33,305 nucleotides of DNA from Bacillota bacterium (GCA_028724585.1 JAQYCQ010000024.1:1-33305), one strand, 5' to 3'; positions 1 to 9,114 are shown, counted from the first letter of the stretch. A program made the numbers and translations. Notes: a model not told the origin generated them from the letters alone.

Positions 1-98
1 TCTTCAGGCCAGCCCTCTACACCAAAGGATACGCCGCATACGCAGCATCCATCGAACAGAAGATTAGCAGCCTCTTCCATCGAAATAAACTTTGCCAT
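1..98 (-). CDS. CoA-transferase family I, N-terminal fragment (partial)
   Basis: Only the first 32 codons are inside the window; the gene runs off the left edge. The start is ATG at 98, preceded by an AGAGAGG ribosome-binding site. The visible protein begins MAKFISMEEAANLL, then FDGCCVCGVSFG and VEGWPE. This resembles the opening of family I CoA-transferases (acetate/propionate/butyrate CoA-transferase alpha parts), which start with a 'sxeEAaxLIkDGDtVavgGFgxxGxPE' pattern. Two cysteines replace the usual small residues after the DG turn. Family I enzymes move CoA between carboxylic acids through a glutamyl-CoA intermediate; the catalytic Glu would lie outside the window. The identification rests on about 30 residues, so the substrate is unknown and another protein with this start is possible. 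Confidence 0.5.
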   Translation of the reverse strand, partial: MAKFISMEEAANLLFDGCCVCGVSFGVEGWPE

Positions 99-237
99 TT
101 TTTCCTCTCTTTCGCGCGGTCAGCCATAACCGCGCCTTTCTTAACATAAAAAATAGACATAAAAGTCGCAAAACATAATGCGACCATGATACTTATAATA
201 GAATTTGAAATTTACAGAAACTATTTGTATAACAAAT

Positions 238-278
238 ATATTGATATCTATAAATCTCTTTCAATACGATATCAATAT
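238..278. promoter_or_regulatory. Perfect 11-bp inverted repeat, probable operator
   Basis: ATATTGATATC at 238-248 is repeated as its exact reverse complement, GATATCAATAT, at 268-278, with 19 bases between the arms. The right arm overlaps the -10 region of the candidate promoter for the CoA-transferase gene. That placement suggests a repressor site (inference). The regulator is unknown. Confidence 0.45.
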
Positions 279-303
279 TAAAGAAAATAACAGCTTACGT
301 CAA
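275..303 (-). promoter_or_regulatory. Candidate promoter for the CoA-transferase gene
   Basis: On the minus strand, TTGACG (298-303) is followed after 17 bases by TAATAT (275-280). This would give a leader of about 170 nt before the ATG at 98. The -35 is close to consensus and the -10 is moderate. The surrounding AT-rich sequence offers other possible -10 boxes. Confidence 0.4.
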
Positions 304-463
304 CAAGCACAGGACAATTAATGTTGTCTTCTATAATAATTTCACACTATTATATACTATAGTATAGATGATTTTGATTCTGCCTATTAATATTATATTA
401 CAACTAACTAAATGTTCTTATGCGCATATTATTACACATTCAGCTTTCCGAAAAATTTTTAAC

Positions 464-490
464 AAAAAAAGCGGCAGCTTATGCTGCCGC
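464..490 (-). terminator. Rho-independent terminator after yqeY
   Basis: Perfect 8-bp stem GCGGCAGC/GCTGCCGC (471-478 and 483-490) with a 4-base loop, followed on the minus strand by seven Us (464-470). It ends the rpsU-yqeY transcript about 40 bases after the yqeY stop. Confidence 0.9.
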
Positions 491-528
491 CACTATATGC
501 ATAAAGCATAAATCAGCGATCACGTAAA

Positions 529-972
529 CTAAAGTACGCTCATTACGATCTTTTTGACATCCCCGCCGTCAGCGCGGCCTTTTACCTTAGGCATGACAGC
601 TCCCATGAGCTTACCCATTCCGGCTTTGCCTTCACCGATGCCGAGTTCTTCTTTTGTATCGAGGATTATCTTGCGGAGCTCTTCTTCAGAGAAAGGCTTC
701 GGCAGATATTCCTGAAGTACTTTAATTTCGTTTGTATAACTTTCTATCAGATCGTTACGTCCGGCCTTTTCAAAATCAGAGAGGGCATCCTTGCGTATCT
801 TGACCTGTTTGGACAGTATTCCGATGATGCCTTCATCATCTAATTCTGTACTGTTATCGATCTCGTACTGTTTAATAGCTGCGCGCGCAAAGCTTATCGT
901 ATCACGTCTAACTTTGTCGTGAGCTTTGAGTGCTTCCTTAAAGTCGGCAGATAATCTGTCCTTTAAAGACAA
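529..972 (-). CDS. yqeY: GatB/YqeY domain protein
   Basis: This is a 147-residue YqeY family protein, the usual full length. The family resembles the C-terminal tail of the GatB subunit of the tRNA-dependent amidotransferase and probably binds tRNA or an aminoacyl-tRNA complex; its exact role is unsettled. Recognisable parts are MSLKDRLSADFKEALKAHDK at the start, the YLPKPFSEEEL segment in the middle, and the C-terminal GKLMGAVMPKVKGRADG typical of GatB tails. The start codon is TTG (970-972), chosen because AGAGGTG lies about eight bases upstream and no better ATG exists. It follows rpsU by 15 bases, the usual Firmicutes rpsU-yqeY pairing, so the two are surely co-transcribed. Confidence 0.93.
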   Translation of the reverse strand: MSLKDRLSADFKEALKAHDKVRRDTISFARAAIKQYEIDNSTELDDEGIIGILSKQVKIRKDALSDFEKAGRNDLIESYTNEIKVLQEYLPKPFSEEELRKIILDTKEELGIGEGKAGMGKLMGAVMPKVKGRADGGDVKKIVMSVL

Positions 973-987
973 ATGACAACACCTCTT

Positions 988-1167
988 TTAGTATTTTCTG
1001 GCCTTTTTTCTTGCTGCTTCAGACTTCTTCTTACGCTTTACGCTAGGCTTCTCGTAATGCTCTCTCTTTCTGAGCTCAGACATCACGCCGTCCCTTGCGC
1101 ATGAACGCTTGAATCTCTTAAGCGCGCTTTCCAGACTTTCGTTTTCTCTTACTATAACCTGTGCCAT
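988..1167 (-). CDS. rpsU: 30S ribosomal protein S21
   Basis: This is a 59-residue small-subunit protein beginning [20 protein letters not shown] and ending in a very basic tail ([15 protein letters not shown]), the standard form of bacterial S21. It binds near the 3' end of 16S rRNA and helps mRNA engagement. An upstream extension of the frame to 1230 is not used: GGGAGG sits nine bases before the ATG at 1167. The gene has its own strong promoter (1238-1266) and is followed by yqeY. It is the expected downstream partner of the dnaJ-prmA-mtaB region in Clostridia. Confidence 0.97.
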   Translation of the reverse strand: MAQVIVRENESLESALKRFKRSCARDGVMSELRKREHYEKPSVKRKKKSEAARKKARKY

Positions 1168-1237
1168 AACATTATCCCTCCCCTCGTATTTTGAAATTTT
1201 TTGCCGATCTATTCTGATAGAAGCTCGCAACGTTAAA

Positions 1238-1266
1238 ATTATACATTATCTGTTCTTTATAATCAA
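1238..1266 (-). promoter_or_regulatory. Promoter of rpsU-yqeY
   Basis: Minus strand TTGATT (1261-1266), 17-base spacer, consensus TATAAT (1238-1243). Transcription would start near 1231, giving a leader of about 64 nt before rpsU. A small GTTCTT/AAGAAC hairpin overlaps the -35 and spacer. Confidence 0.75.
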
Positions 1267-1281
1267 GAACGGATTTTTGAT

Positions 1282-1623
1282 TTAGCCTGGAGGCCATGTA
1301 AATTTTCTTCCGCCGAGAATATGAATATGAAGATGCTTAACGGTCTGCTGGCCGTCCTCGCCGGTATTGATGATAACTCTGTAGCCGTTATCAAGTCCCT
1401 GCGAAGCAGCGACCTTCTTCACATTCTGCATCATATACGCGATCAGCTCGTTATCTTCCTCTGAAAGATCATCGAGAGACGCTATATGTTTGCGCGGCAC
1501 CATAAGTACATGTACCGGTGCCTGCGGAGAAGCATCCTTAAATACAACGATCTTATCGTCCTGATATACTATCTCAGAAGGAATCTCGCCTTCAGCGATC
1601 TTGCAGAATATGCAGTCACTCAT
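1282..1623 (-). CDS. HIT family (histidine triad) nucleotide-binding protein
   Basis: This is a 113-residue HIT protein of the Hint/HinT branch, which hydrolyses purine nucleoside phosphoramidates and AMP-lysine type adducts in the cytoplasm. It starts MSDCIFCKIAEGEIPSEI, with the two cysteines common to bacterial Hint proteins, has VLMVPRKHIASL in the middle, and carries the histidine-triad motif HLHIHIL near the C-terminus (His-x-His-x-His). It ends in GGRKFTWPPG. The start is ATG at 1623: GGAGG lies nine bases upstream, while an in-frame GTG at 1629 is too close to it. The gene lies between mtaB and rpsU, as in many Clostridia. A weak promoter (TTGTAA, 18 bases, TAAAAT) may lie in the gap after mtaB. 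Confidence 0.95.
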   Translation of the reverse strand: MSDCIFCKIAEGEIPSEIVYQDDKIVVFKDASPQAPVHVLMVPRKHIASLDDLSEEDNELIAYMMQNVKKVAASQGLDNGYRVIINTGEDGQQTVKHLHIHILGGRKFTWPPG

Positions 1624-1715
1624 GTCCACTCACCTCCTTCTGTATTTCGTCACGGTAATAACATAGGATACATTCTGTATCCGTAATATTTATTTTACCA
1701 TAAGCTCAGGCATTA

Positions 1716-3077
1716 TTACAACAGGGCAGTTCCCTTCATTCCGTCTTTAAAAACAGCATCCAGGCGCACTTTCGTAAATTTATGTAGTATATCCTCAGTA
1801 TCTATACTTTTACTATCTATATATACTTTAATATAATTGTCAGTATAGCCTTCCATATAGCTGCCTTTCTCTACCGTACGCTCAAAAAGCACCGTTCTGG
1901 TCTCTCCTATGCTCCTGTCATAGAAATCGCCAGCCAGTTTATCCGAAAGGTCAGAAAGTCGTCCTGATCTTTCAGCCTTAACATCAGGAGAAATCTGGTC
2001 CGGCATCCCGGCAGCGGTCGTTCCGCTCCTCTGAGAATATTTGAAGACATGGATCTTTGAAAAGCCTGCTCTGCGCGCTGTATCCATAGTCTCCTGGAAT
2101 TCCTTTTCTGTCTCCCCCGGAAATCCTACTATTATATCTGTAGTTATTCCGTATTCCGGATCTTCTGACCTCAGAGCCGATACTATTTCCAGATACTGCT
2201 TAGTATCATAGCGTCTGCGCATACGGCTAAGTACCTCGTCACTGCCGCTTTGAAGCGAAAGGTGAACATGATGGCAGAGCTTCTCACATTTCAGGAGACG
2301 CTTCGCTGTATCGACATCTATTACATTAGGCTCAAGTGAGCTCAGCCTTATCCTGAAATCTCCTTCTATATCACTTACGGCTTCGATAAGGGTCACTATA
2401 TCCGTCCCCTCTGCTTCTCCCCTGAAATCCGATCCATAAAGCGCGGTATTTATACCTGTCAGCACGATCTCTCTGTATCCTGCTTCGACCAGTCCACGTG
2501 CCTCAGTGAGAACGCTGTCCAGGCTCCTGCTCCTAACTCTGCCTCTGGCATAAGGGATGATACAATAAGAACAGAAACGGTCACAGCCTTCTTCTATTTT
2601 AATGAGGGCTCTCGATCTGGAATCCATGGCGGTTATAGTCCCCATATCCTCATAGCCGTTTATCTCGTCATAGCTGAGCACATGTTCTTCAGCTGTGCGC
2701 GGAGCGCTCGCGGGCTCGTTTTCTTTTGAATGCCTGCCCATGTATTCGTTCACGTATTCGACGATACGGCCTTTTTCATTCGTTCCTGCTATGATATCCA
2801 CGCCTTCAATATGTGCCACCGATTCAGGATCGGTCTGTACATAGCATCCGGTAACTACTACAGTCGCGTTAGGATTGAGGTGCTTCATGCGCCTGATATA
2901 CTGGCGCGATTTCCTGTCTGCCACATTTGTTACGGAGCATGTGTTTATTATGCATACGTCGGAGGATTCGCCGTCGCGTGCCACATCATAACCGTTCTTA
3001 ACGAACTGCTCTCTCATGCTCTCGGTCTCATACTGATTGACCTTGCAGCCGAGTGTACAGAATGAAACCTTCATCAT
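1716..3077 (-). CDS. mtaB: tRNA threonylcarbamoyladenosine methylthiotransferase MtaB
   Basis: This 453-residue radical SAM enzyme adds a methylthio group to t6A at position 37 of ANN-decoding tRNAs. The N-terminal methylthiotransferase domain starts MKVSFCTLGCKVNQYETES. Its likely second [4Fe-4S] ligands are C11, C47 (NTCSVTNVADRKSRQ) and C78 (VTGCYV). The radical SAM motif CDRFCSYC is at about residues 165-172. LSSLEPN and HLSLQSGSDEVLSRMRRRY follow, and the last 60 residues resemble a TRAM RNA-binding domain. The KVNQYE start and the NVAD-RKSRQ stretch favour MtaB over MiaB. The start overlaps the prmA stop (ATGA), and a second ATG directly follows, so the start is uncertain by one codon. 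rsmE, usually found between prmA and mtaB, is absent. Confidence 0.95.
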   Translation of the reverse strand: MMKVSFCTLGCKVNQYETESMREQFVKNGYDVARDGESSDVCIINTCSVTNVADRKSRQYIRRMKHLNPNATVVVTGCYVQTDPESVAHIEGVDIIAGTNEKGRIVEYVNEYMGRHSKENEPASAPRTAEEHVLSYDEINGYEDMGTITAMDSRSRALIKIEEGCDRFCSYCIIPYARGRVRSRSLDSVLTEARGLVEAGYREIVLTGINTALYGSDFRGEAEGTDIVTLIEAVSDIEGDFRIRLSSLEPNVIDVDTAKRLLKCEKLCHHVHLSLQSGSDEVLSRMRRRYDTKQYLEIVSALRSEDPEYGITTDIIVGFPGETEKEFQETMDTARRAGFSKIHVFKYSQRSGTTAAGMPDQISPDVKAERSGRLSDLSDKLAGDFYDRSIGETRTVLFERTVEKGSYMEGYTDNYIKVYIDSKSIDTEDILHKFTKVRLDAVFKDGMKGTALL

Positions 3078-4021
3078 GCCTTCTTCTCCGCCGCTACGGC
3101 ACACCAACCTTCTTCTTCTGTGACTTTGAGGATATCGAGTCCGGCGTCTTTAAGGCTGTCCAGAACTGCGTCGCGCTTCTCCGTTATGATACCTGAAGCT
3201 ATGAAAATGCCGCCGTCATTCAATATCCCAGGGATGCTCCCGGCTATAGACATGATGATCTCGGCCATCAGATTGCCCGCTGCCACATCAGCCTTGATAT
3301 CGGTACCCTGAGTCACATCGCCCTGAAATATCTTTATGAAATCTTCCATATGGTTCTTGGCAGCATTCTCTCTTGCGGCTTCCACAGCGTCAGGATCTAT
3401 ATCGAAGCCCGAGATCCTGCGGCAGCCTGTAAGACCAGCAGCTATCGATAATATTCCTGATCCGCAGCCGATATCCAGGAAGGAATCGTCTTTGTGCAGA
3501 TATTCCTCTATGAGCTTTATGCACATTCTGGTGGTGGCATGAGTCCCTGTACCGAAGGCCATGCCTGGATCTATCTCTATTATCTTTTCGCCGGGAGCTG
3601 CTTCATAATCTTCCCATGAAGGTTTGATCACTATGTCTTCCGTAACTTTTGAAGGCTTGAAGTATTTCTTCCATTCGTCCTTCCATTCGGAATCGTCAGC
3701 AGTCCTGGACCTAGTCAGCAGTCTGCCGTACTTACCATCGGGATCGTTTTTATGAAGCTCCTCCATGAGCCTGGCGATCCTTTCCATATCTTCCTTCGCG
3801 GAATCTTCATACGGGAAGTAAAGGGTGACCGTCGCCTCATGTTCCTCGAGAAGGGATTCGTCGAAATAGTCCCATTCGTATGTCTTCTTAGCCGAAAGAA
3901 TGTCCTTGGCTGTCTGAGTATCATCGACTTCGAAGGTCAGATATCCGGCTTCTGTAAGTACATCGGATGCTTTTTCCGCCCCATCCGACGAGCAGTATAT
4001 TTTAAATTCGTAATATTTCAT
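3074..4021 (-). CDS. prmA: Ribosomal protein L11 methyltransferase
   Basis: This 315-residue SAM-dependent methyltransferase modifies lysines and the N-terminus of ribosomal protein L11. The N-terminal L11-binding domain starts MKYYEFKIYC. The methyltransferase domain shows GTGTHATTRMCI, then the SAM-binding motif LDIGCGSGILSIAA, the acidic end of strand 2 in FDIDPDAVEAA, and GNLMAEII in the position of the family's 'N(I/L)LA' catalytic motif. The start is ATG at 4021, with AAGGAG a few bases upstream; the frame runs further upstream without a ribosome-binding site. The stop overlaps mtaB by 4 bases. It is separated from dnaJ by a terminator-like hairpin, so it may be expressed partly by read-through from the heat-shock operon. 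Confidence 0.96.
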   Translation of the reverse strand: MKYYEFKIYCSSDGAEKASDVLTEAGYLTFEVDDTQTAKDILSAKKTYEWDYFDESLLEEHEATVTLYFPYEDSAKEDMERIARLMEELHKNDPDGKYGRLLTRSRTADDSEWKDEWKKYFKPSKVTEDIVIKPSWEDYEAAPGEKIIEIDPGMAFGTGTHATTRMCIKLIEEYLHKDDSFLDIGCGSGILSIAAGLTGCRRISGFDIDPDAVEAARENAAKNHMEDFIKIFQGDVTQGTDIKADVAAGNLMAEIIMSIAGSIPGILNDGGIFIASGIITEKRDAVLDSLKDAGLDILKVTEEEGWCAVAAEKKA

Positions 4022-4040
4022 GATCTTCTCCTTGTATCTA

Positions 4041-4068
4041 AAAAAGGCCGGCGATACATACGCCGGTC
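4041..4068 (-). terminator. Intercistronic terminator between dnaJ and prmA
   Basis: Stem CCGGCG/CGCCGG (4048-4053 and 4061-4066) with a 7-base loop, extended by A:U pairs, followed on the minus strand by five Us (4041-4045). It probably ends part of the chaperone transcript before prmA. Confidence 0.7.
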
Positions 4069-4106
4069 TTTTATTATACAACACTGATCATAGAATCAGT
4101 TATTTT

Positions 4107-5318
4107 CTATTTTTTCTTTTTTCTTTTTTTGTTCTTCTCAGAAGGCGCCTCAGTCTTGTCGTCTCCTGTAAAGAGCTCTTTTACTGACTCAAGGAAGGAT
4201 TTCTTCTTTTTATACATCTCGTCAGTCGAATTATTGTCGAATTCCTGAAGGAGCTCGATCTGGCGAGGTGTCAGGTTTGAAGGAACCTCAAGCTGAACAC
4301 GTACGAAAAGATCACCGATGCTTCCGCTGTTTGGCGACCTTACGCCTTTGCCTCTGAGTCTGAATGTAGTATCAGGCTGAGTGCCTGCAGGGATCTTGTA
4401 CTTAACCTTGCCGTCCATGGTAGGAATAGTGACTTCGCCGCCCAGCGCTGCCTGAGTGAATGTGATCGGGAATACCAGCTCCAGATCCATTCCATATCTC
4501 TTGAAGAGCTTGTGAGGACGTACTGTCACGATAACGAATAGGTCGCCGTTCGGGCCTCCGTTCTTGCCGGGACCGCCCTGACCCCTTACGCTTACTACTG
4601 ACTGATCGTCAACGCCTGCAGGGATCGAAACCTCTATAGTGACTTCCTTCTTGACTTCGCCTGTGCCGCCGCACTTAGGACAAGGCTTGTCTATGACCTG
4701 ACCCGTGCCGCCGCACCTGGAGCATGTAGTCACATTGGCCATCATGCCGAACGGAGTCTGTCTCTGGGTACGCGTCTGACCTGAACCCTGGCATACAGGG
4801 CAGACCTTCTTAGCGCCGCCCGGCGCCGCGCCTGTGCCGTTACAGTCAGGGCACTTAACATGCTTCTTGAGCTTGATCTTTTTCTTTGTACCGAAAAATG
4901 CTTCATCGAAGCTGATAGTGATCCTGGCCTGGAGATCCTGACCTTTCTGTGGAGCGTTAGGGTTACTGCGCTGACGGCCGAATCCTCCGAATCCGCCACC
5001 GCCTCCGAACATATTGAAGATATCTCCGAACATGTCGTCGAAGCCGCCGGCGTTGAATCCGCCACCGCCGCCTCCGAATCCAGCGTTAGGATCTACTCCC
5101 GCGAATCCGAATCTGTCGTACCTGTCCTTCTTCTCAGGATCTGAGAGAACGCTGTAAGCTTCGTTTACTTCCTTAAACTTCTCCTCGGCTTCCTTGTCAC
5201 CCGGATTTCTGTCCGGATGGTACTTCATTGCCTGTTTTCTGAAAGCACTCTTTATCTCCGACTCCGACGCGCCCTTCTGAATGCCGAGCACTTCATAATA
5301 ATCTCTTTTATCTGCCAT
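4107..5318 (-). CDS. dnaJ: Chaperone protein DnaJ (Hsp40)
   Basis: This 403-residue type I DnaJ stimulates the DnaK ATPase and delivers unfolded clients. Domains in order: J domain with the HPD motif at residues 34-36, a Gly/Phe-rich linker at about 75-120, and a zinc-binding region with four CxxCxGxG repeats ([32 protein letters not shown]). Two beta-sandwich client domains follow ([28 protein letters not shown]). The protein ends in an unusually lysine-rich tail, [11 protein letters not shown]. The start is ATG at 5318, with GGAGG seven or eight bases upstream; an upstream in-frame ATG lacks a site. It lies 105 bases after dnaK, with a 10-bp hairpin between them, and belongs to the CIRCE-controlled operon. 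Confidence 0.98.
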   Translation of the reverse strand: MADKRDYYEVLGIQKGASESEIKSAFRKQAMKYHPDRNPGDKEAEEKFKEVNEAYSVLSDPEKKDRYDRFGFAGVDPNAGFGGGGGGFNAGGFDDMFGDIFNMFGGGGGFGGFGRQRSNPNAPQKGQDLQARITISFDEAFFGTKKKIKLKKHVKCPDCNGTGAAPGGAKKVCPVCQGSGQTRTQRQTPFGMMANVTTCSRCGGTGQVIDKPCPKCGGTGEVKKEVTIEVSIPAGVDDQSVVSVRGQGGPGKNGGPNGDLFVIVTVRPHKLFKRYGMDLELVFPITFTQAALGGEVTIPTMDGKVKYKIPAGTQPDTTFRLRGKGVRSPNSGSIGDLFVRVQLEVPSNLTPRQIELLQEFDNNSTDEMYKKKKSFLESVKELFTGDDKTEAPSEKNKKRKKKK

Positions 5319-5352
5319 CTTTAACCTCCGGACAAACCAGTTCATTCAAACA

Positions 5353-5380
5353 GGACACTCCGACGGCTATCGGAGTGTCC
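5353..5380 (-). terminator. Hairpin between dnaK and dnaJ (possible attenuator or processing site)
   Basis: A perfect 10-bp stem, GGACACTCCG/CGGAGTGTCC (5353-5362 and 5371-5380), with an 8-base loop. No clear U-tract follows on the minus strand, so it is more likely an mRNA-stability or partial-termination element than a full terminator. Confidence 0.5.
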
Positions 5381-5423
5381 ATGTATTCATCATTATATAC
5401 TGAATGTCTTTCGCAGAACAGGA

Positions 5424-7331
5424 TTATTTATTGTCATCGTCATCGACAACTTCGTAATCAGCGTCAACAACGTTGTCACGGCTGTCGTCTGAAGCCTGCT
5501 GTCCTGCGCCTGCGTTTGCCTGGCCGCCTGTCGGATCGAATCCGGCAGCTCCTGCTCCAGCGCCCGCGCCTGCAGCACCTGCGCCGGCATTCTGAGCGTT
5601 CTGATAGAGGATCTGTGAGAGCTGCTGGAACTCAGTCTGGAGGGCTTCAGTCTTAGCCTTGATATCATCGACATTGTCGCCCTTAAGAGCTTCGGCAAGA
5701 GCTTCCTTGGCAGCCTTTACCTTAGCCAGAGCTGCTGAGTCAGCCTTGTCGCCGATATCGCTGATAGTCTTGTCAGTCTCGTATACGAGAGCCTCTGCGT
5801 TGTTCCTGATCTCAACGCCTTCTTTTCTCTTCTTATCTTCTTCAGCGTACATCTCGGCTTCCTTGATCTTCTGGTTGATCTCATCTTCAGAAAGCTTGTT
5901 GGATGAGCTGATAGTGATCTTCTGTTCCTTGCCTGTGCCGAGGTCCTTAGCGCTTACATTTACGATACCATTAGCATCGATATCGAATGTAACTTCGATC
6001 TGAGGAACGCCTCTTCTTGCAGGAGGGATACCTGAGAGCTGGAATCTTCCGAGTGTAACGTTGTGGTCAGCCATTTCGCTTTCGCCCTGCATTACGTGGA
6101 TATCTACAGCAGTCTGGTTATCCGCAGCAGTTGAGAAGATCTGGCTCTTCTTTGTAGGGATAGTAGTGTTTCTCTCGATGAGCTTTGTAGCTACGCCGCC
6201 CAGTGTTTCGATAGAAAGTGAAAGCGGAGTTACATCGAGGAGCAGTACGTCGTTTACTTCACCAGTAAGTACGCCGGCCTGGATGGAAGCGCCGATAGCT
6301 ACGCACTCGTCAGGGTTGATGCCCTTGAACGGATCCTTGCCTGTTACGTCCTTAACCGCAGCCTGTACAGCAGGGATTCTGGAAGAACCTCCGACCATGA
6401 TGACCTTTTCGATATCGTTCATGGAAACGCCGGCATCTGCCATAGCCTTTCTCATGGGATCGATGGTACGCTGTACGAGATCAGAAGTTAACTGATCGAA
6501 CTTAGCTCTTGTGAGGTCCATATCGAGATGGAGCGGACCGTCAGCGTTTACTGTGATGAACGGCAGGTTGATATTAGCTGTAGTTGAAGAAGAAAGCTCC
6601 TTCTTAGCCTTCTCTGCAGCTTCCTTCAGTCTCTGCAGAGCCATCTTGTCCTGTCTGAGGTCGATGCCGTGCTCATTCTGGAAAGTATCAGCGATGTAGT
6701 TCATAACAGCCTGGTCGAAATCGTCGCCGCCCAGGTGGGTATCGCCGTTTGTAGCGAGTACTTCGAATACGCCGTCGCCGAGCTCGAGGATGGATACATC
6801 GAATGTACCGCCGCCCAGGTCGTATACGAGGACTTTGTGCTGGCTGCCGTCTTCCTTATCGAGGCCGTATGCCAGAGCCGCAGCTGTAGGCTCGTTGATA
6901 ATACGCTTTACGTCGAGGCCCGCGATCTTGCCCGCGTCCTTAGTAGCCTGCTTCTGGCTGTCTGTGAAGTAAGCAGGAACTGTGATAACAGCTTCTGTAA
7001 CCTTGCCGCCCAGATAAGACTCAGCGTCGTTCTTCAGCTTTGTGAGGATCATAGCTGAGATATCCTGCGGTGTATATGTCTTGCCGTCGATAGTGACTTT
7101 GTGGTCAGTACCCATATATCTCTTGATGGATGAGATAGTTCTGTCAGGGTTTGTGATAGCCTGACGCTTAGCAGTCTCTCCTACGAGTCTCTCACCGTTC
7201 TTTGTGAAGCCTACTACTGACGGAGTTGTTCTGTTTCCTTCAGCGTTGGCGATTACTGTAGGCTCGCCGCCTTCCAGTACAGCCACGCATGAGTTTGTTG
7301 TTCCAAGGTCAATTCCTATAACTTTTCCCAT
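5424..7331 (-). CDS. dnaK: Chaperone protein DnaK (Hsp70)
   Basis: This 635-residue Hsp70 starts [20 protein letters not shown] (phosphate-1 motif). It has the ATPase landmarks [46 protein letters not shown] and [10 protein letters not shown], followed by the interdomain linker [15 protein letters not shown], the substrate-binding beta domain and the helical lid. The tail is rich in Gly and Ala and ends in an acidic segment ([13 protein letters not shown]), typical of bacterial DnaK. The start is ATG at 7331 with AGGAGG upstream; the frame extends further upstream without a ribosome-binding site. It acts with DnaJ and GrpE in cytoplasmic protein folding. Expression is expected from the hrcA promoter under HrcA/CIRCE control. 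Confidence 0.99.
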   Translation of the reverse strand: MGKVIGIDLGTTNSCVAVLEGGEPTVIANAEGNRTTPSVVGFTKNGERLVGETAKRQAITNPDRTISSIKRYMGTDHKVTIDGKTYTPQDISAMILTKLKNDAESYLGGKVTEAVITVPAYFTDSQKQATKDAGKIAGLDVKRIINEPTAAALAYGLDKEDGSQHKVLVYDLGGGTFDVSILELGDGVFEVLATNGDTHLGGDDFDQAVMNYIADTFQNEHGIDLRQDKMALQRLKEAAEKAKKELSSSTTANINLPFITVNADGPLHLDMDLTRAKFDQLTSDLVQRTIDPMRKAMADAGVSMNDIEKVIMVGGSSRIPAVQAAVKDVTGKDPFKGINPDECVAIGASIQAGVLTGEVNDVLLLDVTPLSLSIETLGGVATKLIERNTTIPTKKSQIFSTAADNQTAVDIHVMQGESEMADHNVTLGRFQLSGIPPARRGVPQIEVTFDIDANGIVNVSAKDLGTGKEQKITISSSNKLSEDEINQKIKEAEMYAEEDKKRKEGVEIRNNAEALVYETDKTISDIGDKADSAALAKVKAAKEALAEALKGDNVDDIKAKTEALQTEFQQLSQILYQNAQNAGAGAAGAGAGAGAAGFDPTGGQANAGAGQQASDDSRDNVVDADYEVVDDDDNK

Positions 7332-7420
7332 TATATTTACCTCCTGGCTCAATGCCATATAAATTACATGTTCGTATAATGATATATAGACACGCGCCTG
7401 AGCGCGCATTTCGCGTTAAT

Positions 7421-7439
7421 AAAAAGGCTTGCGAAGCCT
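7421..7439 (-). terminator. Short terminator-like hairpin after grpE
   Basis: On the minus strand AGGCTT/AAGCCT (six bp, 3-base loop) is followed by a run of Us (7421-7425). It lies directly after the grpE stop and would reduce read-through into dnaK. The stem is short, so termination is probably partial. Confidence 0.5.
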
Positions 7440-7443
7440 CCGG

Positions 7444-8058
7444 CTACTTAGCGACCTTGACCATCGAAGGTCTTATCACTTTGCCGTTAAGAGTATACCC
7501 TTTCTGCATATCTTCAATCACGATACCGCTTTCGTAATCCGGATTATCCTCGGCCATCACGGCATTGTGGAAGTTAGGGTCGAATTCCTTATCCTTAGCT
7601 TCTATCTCCTCGATCTTGTTCTTGTCGAGCACTGTCTTAAGCTGCTTGTAGATCTTCTCTACACCCTCGACGAACTTCTTGTCCTCGCATTCTGAACCCT
7701 GCTTAAGGGCTCTCTCGAAGTTGTCCATGACTTCGATGATATCCAGGGCGATCTTCTCGTTAGCGTACTGGTAGATGTCGGATTTCTCCTTATCGGTACG
7801 GCGTTTGAAGTTCTGGAAATCAGCCGCGAGTCTCATATATTTCTTATTAAGGGCGCCGTATTTAGCGTCGTCATCAGAAGCTTCTTCGGCCTTGTCAGCC
7901 TCTTCTTCAGCAGCTTCTCCACCCTCTGAAGCCTGTTCCTGATCCTCGTCCGCGGAAGCAGCGTCTTCAGCGGCAGCATCCGCAGCTTTTGCTTTGTCTT
8001 CTTCCTTCTCAGCCTCGCAGTTCTCACTGCTTTCCTTCTTCATCTCTTCCTTCGTCAT
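7444..8058 (-). CDS. grpE: Nucleotide exchange factor GrpE
   Basis: This 204-residue GrpE releases ADP from DnaK. The first 65 or so residues are a low-complexity Ala/Glu/Asp-rich extension, common but long here. The conserved part follows: the long coiled coil ([19 protein letters not shown]), then [14 protein letters not shown], the DPNFHNAVM motif, and the C-terminal beta domain ending [25 protein letters not shown] lies seven bases before the ATG at 8058. It begins 10 bases after hrcA ends and is part of the same operon. Confidence 0.98.
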   Translation of the reverse strand: MTKEEMKKESSENCEAEKEEDKAKAADAAAEDAASADEDQEQASEGGEAAEEEADKAEEASDDDAKYGALNKKYMRLAADFQNFKRRTDKEKSDIYQYANEKIALDIIEVMDNFERALKQGSECEDKKFVEGVEKIYKQLKTVLDKNKIEEIEAKDKEFDPNFHNAVMAEDNPDYESGIVIEDMQKGYTLNGKVIRPSMVKVAK

Positions 8059-8068
8059 TTTCGTCTCC

Positions 8069-9094
8069 TTACGGCAGTCTGAAAGCTTTGTCCAGATTCT
8101 CTGTCAGATATTCTATAACTGATGTTATCTCACTGTAATTCATTCTTGTAGGTCCGACAACGCCCAGCTTGCCAACCGGCTTGCCGTTGACGCTGTAAGT
8201 AGCAGTGATAAGGCTGCACTCCTTAAGGGCTTCAGGGTCGTTCTCGCTTCCGATAGTAACGATCATCCCGCTGTCCCTGTCGACGAGCAGCTTCGTAAGG
8301 TCCTGTTTATGGCCGACCATGTCCATAAAATCCCTGGCTCTGTTGAGGTCCGTATATTCAGGTATCGAGAAGATATTCTCAAGGCCGTTGATATATAGAT
8401 CAACATCGAGCATATTCTCTATCGTCGTCCTGAAGGACGGCTCGATCTCCTGAGCCAGCCTGCTGAGAGGCGCCGCCTCCCTGTGAATGTCGTTTATGAT
8501 ATCGACCGCCAGCATGCTGTTGATCGACCTTCCCTTATATTCCCTGGTAAGAATCTTTGAAAGCATCTCCAGCGACTTAGGGTCGTAAGACGAACGCATT
8601 CTGATCGCGGTGTTCATGACGCGGTCGTTTTCCGCTACGATCATGAGCACAGCTGTATTTTTGTCGACCGGCAGAATGTTTATATACTTAAGAGCATTCT
8701 CATCCTGAGTCGGTGTGATAGCGAATGAAGTCAGCTTTGTGAGCTGTGCCAGAAGCTCCGACGCGTGGCTCAGTGTCTTGTCGAGCTCAACGACCTTTGA
8801 GACAAGCTGGTCTGATATCGCCTTCTTCTCAGCTTCCGGTATCACATATTTGTCCATCAGCGAGTTTACATATAATCTGTAAGCCTTGTCCGACGGAACC
8901 CTTCCTGCCGAGGTGTGTGGATGCGTCAGATAACCCATATCCTCAAGGTCCGACATTTCGTTTCGTATAGTCGCGGCGCTGGCTCCTATATCATGCTTCT
9001 TGGAGAGCGTACGCGAACCGACCGGCTCGGCAGAATGTATAAAGTCTCCGACTATGGCCTGCAGAATCTTTAATTTTCTTTCTGTAAGATCCAT
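8069..9094 (-). CDS. hrcA: Heat-inducible transcription repressor HrcA
   Basis: This 341-residue HrcA represses class I heat-shock operons by binding CIRCE and needs GroEL to stay active. The N-terminal winged helix shows [54 protein letters not shown] and [16 protein letters not shown]. The C-terminal domain ends near [21 protein letters not shown] and [17 protein letters not shown]. The start is ATG at 9094, with AGAAGGTGA upstream; an in-frame upstream start at 9121 would lie inside the CIRCE element. It is the first gene of the hrcA-grpE-dnaK-dnaJ operon and should repress itself through the CIRCE at 9115-9141. Confidence 0.98.
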   Translation of the reverse strand: MDLTERKLKILQAIVGDFIHSAEPVGSRTLSKKHDIGASAATIRNEMSDLEDMGYLTHPHTSAGRVPSDKAYRLYVNSLMDKYVIPEAEKKAISDQLVSKVVELDKTLSHASELLAQLTKLTSFAITPTQDENALKYINILPVDKNTAVLMIVAENDRVMNTAIRMRSSYDPKSLEMLSKILTREYKGRSINSMLAVDIINDIHREAAPLSRLAQEIEPSFRTTIENMLDVDLYINGLENIFSIPEYTDLNRARDFMDMVGHKQDLTKLLVDRDSGMIVTIGSENDPEALKECSLITATYSVNGKPVGKLGVVGPTRMNYSEITSVIEYLTENLDKAFRLP

Positions 9095-9114
9095 AATTAT
9101 CACCTTCTGCTTTG

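Larger units (their letters stand above)
99..463. other. AT-rich intergenic region between yqeY operon terminator and CoA-transferase fragment
   Basis: There is no convincing gene here. The stretch is very AT-rich and holds three inverted repeats: GCGCGGT/ACCGCGC (114-120 and 129-135), GTCGCA/TGCGAC (165-170 and 179-184) and the long repeat listed at 238-278. It also holds one reasonable minus-strand promoter (275-303). The first hairpin lies just upstream of the ribosome-binding site of the CoA-transferase gene and would sit in its leader mRNA. Confidence 0.6.

Noticed and set aside
4742-5144. Open frames on other strands and frames within dnaJ, dnaK, ilvB and the Mo subunit
   Set aside because: They lie wholly inside well supported genes, have biased low-complexity translations and no ribosome-binding sites.
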